Position numbers and translations under genes: made by a program. DNA of 64,000 nucleotides from Lagopus muta. Taxonomy: Eukaryota > Chordata > Aves > Galliformes > Phasianidae. The notes below the pieces were generated by a model that was not told the DNA's origin, made no database searches, and saw only the letters and a program-made list of their open reading frames with translations. The DNA is taken from positions 14,117,077 to 14,181,076 of the forward strand of contig NC_064438.1 of the NCBI RefSeq assembly GCF_023343835.1. The letters are read 5' to 3'. Shown in pieces: positions 61,301 to 64,000 of the stretch. Every line of letters starts with the position of its first letter. Positions within the stretch are counted from its first letter, which is position 1.

Positions 61301-64000
61301 ACTGGGAAGATAGATGCTGGCTATTATAAAGCTGCCTGTGGCTTCAGCATCTGCTTTTTCACGTCTTCCACTCTACAGTATTTCTGCCCATACTGCATTG
61401 CATTATTTTTCACGTTGCTGGTAGACTTAGATTCTCATAAAACTGATAGACTAACAGTATAAACTTTTGTTCTTGCTCCTGTATTCCTTTGCCTTGGCCA
61501 GTGTTCTTGGAGTTGTGCGCATTGAATGCAGAGATAAATCTTTGCAGTGATGCAAGGCCAGCCTTTGCATGTTCAGTGGGAACACCCATTGCTAGGCTGA
61601 TCTTAGCTGTAGAACCTGAACTAAATGAAGGTATGTAGAAGTAAAGCTTAAGTTCCAGTGCAGCAAACTCTTTGTTACTATGCCAGAAATAATTGCTGTA
61701 AGATTATTTGCCTATCCACTTGCCCCTCATTCTATTACAGCCTTAGCTGTAACTGCTTGGCCTAGCATGCGACTTTCCGACTACTTTAAAAGCAGCTCTG
61801 CGTAGAATTTAACAGATAAAGCAATCATCAACTCTGTTAATCATAGTACATTCCATTTGTACTTATTCTCTCTCTCTGTTAATGTATCCTGATGCATGAT
61901 TGTGTTTTCTCAGGTATTACTGCAGTCACTCTTTTTGCCCCCCACTCCTCCCATAATTTTGCTCCCTTGGCCTTCTATGCTTGCATACAGTCTGTATTCT
62001 TTCTAGCTTTTCTTCAAAGTCTGACTAATTGCTAAATAATTAAAAAGATTTTCAAATTGTGTCATTGATTTCACTCGTAATCTTTGCAAGTTTTTCAGAC
62101 AACTGCTGCCTAGAGAGCCAACCAGTGAGAGGTTGGCATGAAAGCTCCAAACCAAGGGCATTACCAGATGGCATGTCTTCAGAGCAAAGGCAAGACCTCT
62201 TGCCCAATACTTGCTAGATTTCTGTTGTTTTACTCTCTATGAACCACACTCATAAGTCTGGCTTTAATCTGAGTATCTGGTTAGTAATCATAGATTTAAG
62301 AAAACGCATCTTCCCCGAGGTACGGGAGCGGGTGTCTCAGGTCATAATGATGCAGTTTACTGTGCTAATGTTGGATGACTGTAGCTGATGGACTTAATTT
62401 TCTGTGATTTTAATACCTGGCTCCCTCCATCTGTTTTGTTAGCTAGCTGCTAATAACTAAGGTTTATAGGTAGTCTGTAACTGATTTCAATTTTAAACAC
62501 CATAATTTCTCTTATCAAGTTTTCAATTCGTAGAATTAGGTGATGTTCCAGTAGTAAGCAGACACTGATTGTGGATATATAAAATCAAATGGAAACAGAA
62601 AACATTTCTGACACTTCACGTTTTTTAATTGGTCGAGAAACTAGAAAAGGGAGGAAGAAAACAAGAATTTAAAACCAGTTCATCAGCTACAACTGATGAC
62701 AGTAAATCATACAGCAGGCGTTTCATAAGAGCAGATAAATCCTGATCAGACAATCTCAAATGTTTCTGGGAGGAGCTATGGGTACTATGTGTAGTTGGCA
62801 CATCACCCTGATTAGCAAACAGTTCACACCCCTTAAATGAAAGGAGTTATCTGAGAACTATTTTGAGTTTAAACTGTCTGAAATTAGTTAAATCTTTAAT
62901 GCATATCTTTATCTCTATGCCAGAGAGAATTAGACAATGACTTTCTAACAGTGTGCATGTTCTAAGGAAAATAAAAACGATGGTGTACATGATAAAAATC
63001 TGTCCACTTTCTAATATAAATGATTTAGTTTATAAAATATCCCATATAGGAATGATATATTCATGATATTTCCTTGGATGATTTTGGGTTAAAATGAGCA
63101 TGAAGATACCCTATTACTTTGTTGTGATCAATGTAGAATAATAAGAGAAGAGTGTTTTTTTTTTTTTTAGTGCAACTTCAGTTCTTTAGGCTTACCGTTG
63201 CTTTCAAAATGTAGTCAGTGCCTGAAGAAAAACAAGCGCAATAGTGGCACTGCAGTACGTAGTGCCTTTAGATTGTATTGATTTTTCTGCAGTGAGAAGT
63301 GCATCTTTTTAAAATGAACCTTCAAAAGACAAGGTTGTGTTTGCATCATTTTCCATCAGTTTGCTGTTCTTGTCAATTCCTTTGAAACGTTGGGTTTCTA
63401 AGGCTCTGCCTGATGTTGGGAAATGTTACGTGCTGTTGCGCTTTCTCTCTTCTCCCTTCCTACCCCTACTCCAGCTGAGCCTTTCTGAAGTTTTATCCAG
63501 GACAGTCATGGCTAGAAACCTGTTCATTGCAGGATGGTGGTCCATACTGAATGTGATTATGTAAATTACTCTGTCATGTTTCAGAGCATCTGCTGTAGAT
63601 GACAGGGATCAAGAGGACAGAAACCTGTCACCTACGTTTTTCTTTGGCATTTGCTTGTCAGAAGAGCATCTGCTTTGTTTGTAGTTAAAATGTAGTTAAA
63701 ACTGAGGCTCTGGTTGTCCATTATAGTGTTGTTTAAGATCTCCTTCCATTGCCCTTTAATTGGCTTTTTGCAGCTTTGTAGGGAGTAGATTGTATAAAGC
63801 GTGCCTTGGAAAGCAGAGCCTGCTAAAAGGTTTAAGACAAACTTGTCTGAAGACAAAGAGGGCATTGAGGGGAATTCTAGAGAGGGATTGAAGGGTTTTT
63901 GCAGTGCAACAGAGCCTTGTCTGTGCAAGACTCAGCGTGCCTCTAAGTTCCAGCAAGCTGCTGAGAAGCAGGCCAAGAAAAGACTCTCCAGGACCCTGTT

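Larger units (their letters stand above)
21369..64000 (+). other. MOB2: MOB2 intron 1 (continues beyond window)
   Basis: I read the segment for the expected second exon (KSKAKPNGKKP..., ...VVLPREIDLNEW) and did not find it, so the intron appears longer than 42.6 kb. The sequence is AT-rich. Apart from the separately listed repeats and candidate exons, the stretches 22.0-34.4, 34.9-39.2, 39.6-43.6, 46.8-48.1, 48.5-50.9 and 55.8-64.0 kb show nothing I can name. Confidence 0.6.

Noticed and set aside
1..64000. CRISPR arrays, rRNA, tRNA, bacterial operons, full-length endogenous retrovirus
   Set aside because: None is visible. The window is vertebrate nuclear DNA, and I could not identify paired LTRs or viral gene remnants.

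Overview
The window looks like a gene-sparse stretch of a bird genome, probably galliform or close to it; the species cannot be fixed from the sequence alone. Three things support this. The exons are vertebrate GT-AG exons. The interspersed repeats I can recognise are almost all CR1 non-LTR retrotransposons, mostly 5'-truncated 3' ends closing in ATTCTATGATT-like repeats. The gene order DUSP8 then MOB2, in the same orientation, matches the neighbouring DUSP8 and MOB2 genes of human 11p15.5 (known synteny, recalled, not searched here).

Layout. Bases 1-4597 hold the last four coding exons of DUSP8 on the + strand. They encode the end of the linker, the whole dual-specificity phosphatase domain with the HCLAGISRS signature, and the long serine-rich tail. 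The upstream exons with the rhodanese/MAPK-binding domain lie outside the window. The 3' UTR follows, with an AU-rich segment near 5.15 kb and candidate poly(A) signals at 6240, 8308 and 9605. From about 9.65 to 20.9 kb is an intergenic spacer with three CR1 fragments and simple repeats, and no gene that I can support.

A CpG island at about 21.0-21.65 kb is the MOB2 promoter. It carries a ZNF143/THAP11-type site, two ETS-type ACTTCCGG sites and a G-quadruplex motif, followed by a short upstream ORF and MOB2 exon 1 (MDWLMG, perfect Kozak context, strong donor). I found no second MOB2 exon, so 21369-64000 is best read as an unfinished first intron of more than 42 kb. It contains CR1 copies, a degenerate hAT DNA transposon inserted inside a 1.9-kb CR1 (with a near-perfect 8-bp target duplication), a diverged 84-bp tandem repeat, a 22-bp perfect palindrome and a 15-bp-arm hairpin.

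The least expected signal is at 50.9-55.4 kb inside this intron: three short open segments with good acceptors and donors and mutually compatible splice phases. The first of them has a decayed duplicate 1.6 kb downstream. They may be exons of an unrecognised nested gene, alternative MOB2 exons, or remnants of a dead gene. The two recognised genes act in different kinase circuits: DUSP8 dephosphorylates stress MAP kinases, and MOB2 binds NDR kinases. Nothing in the sequence suggests that they work together.
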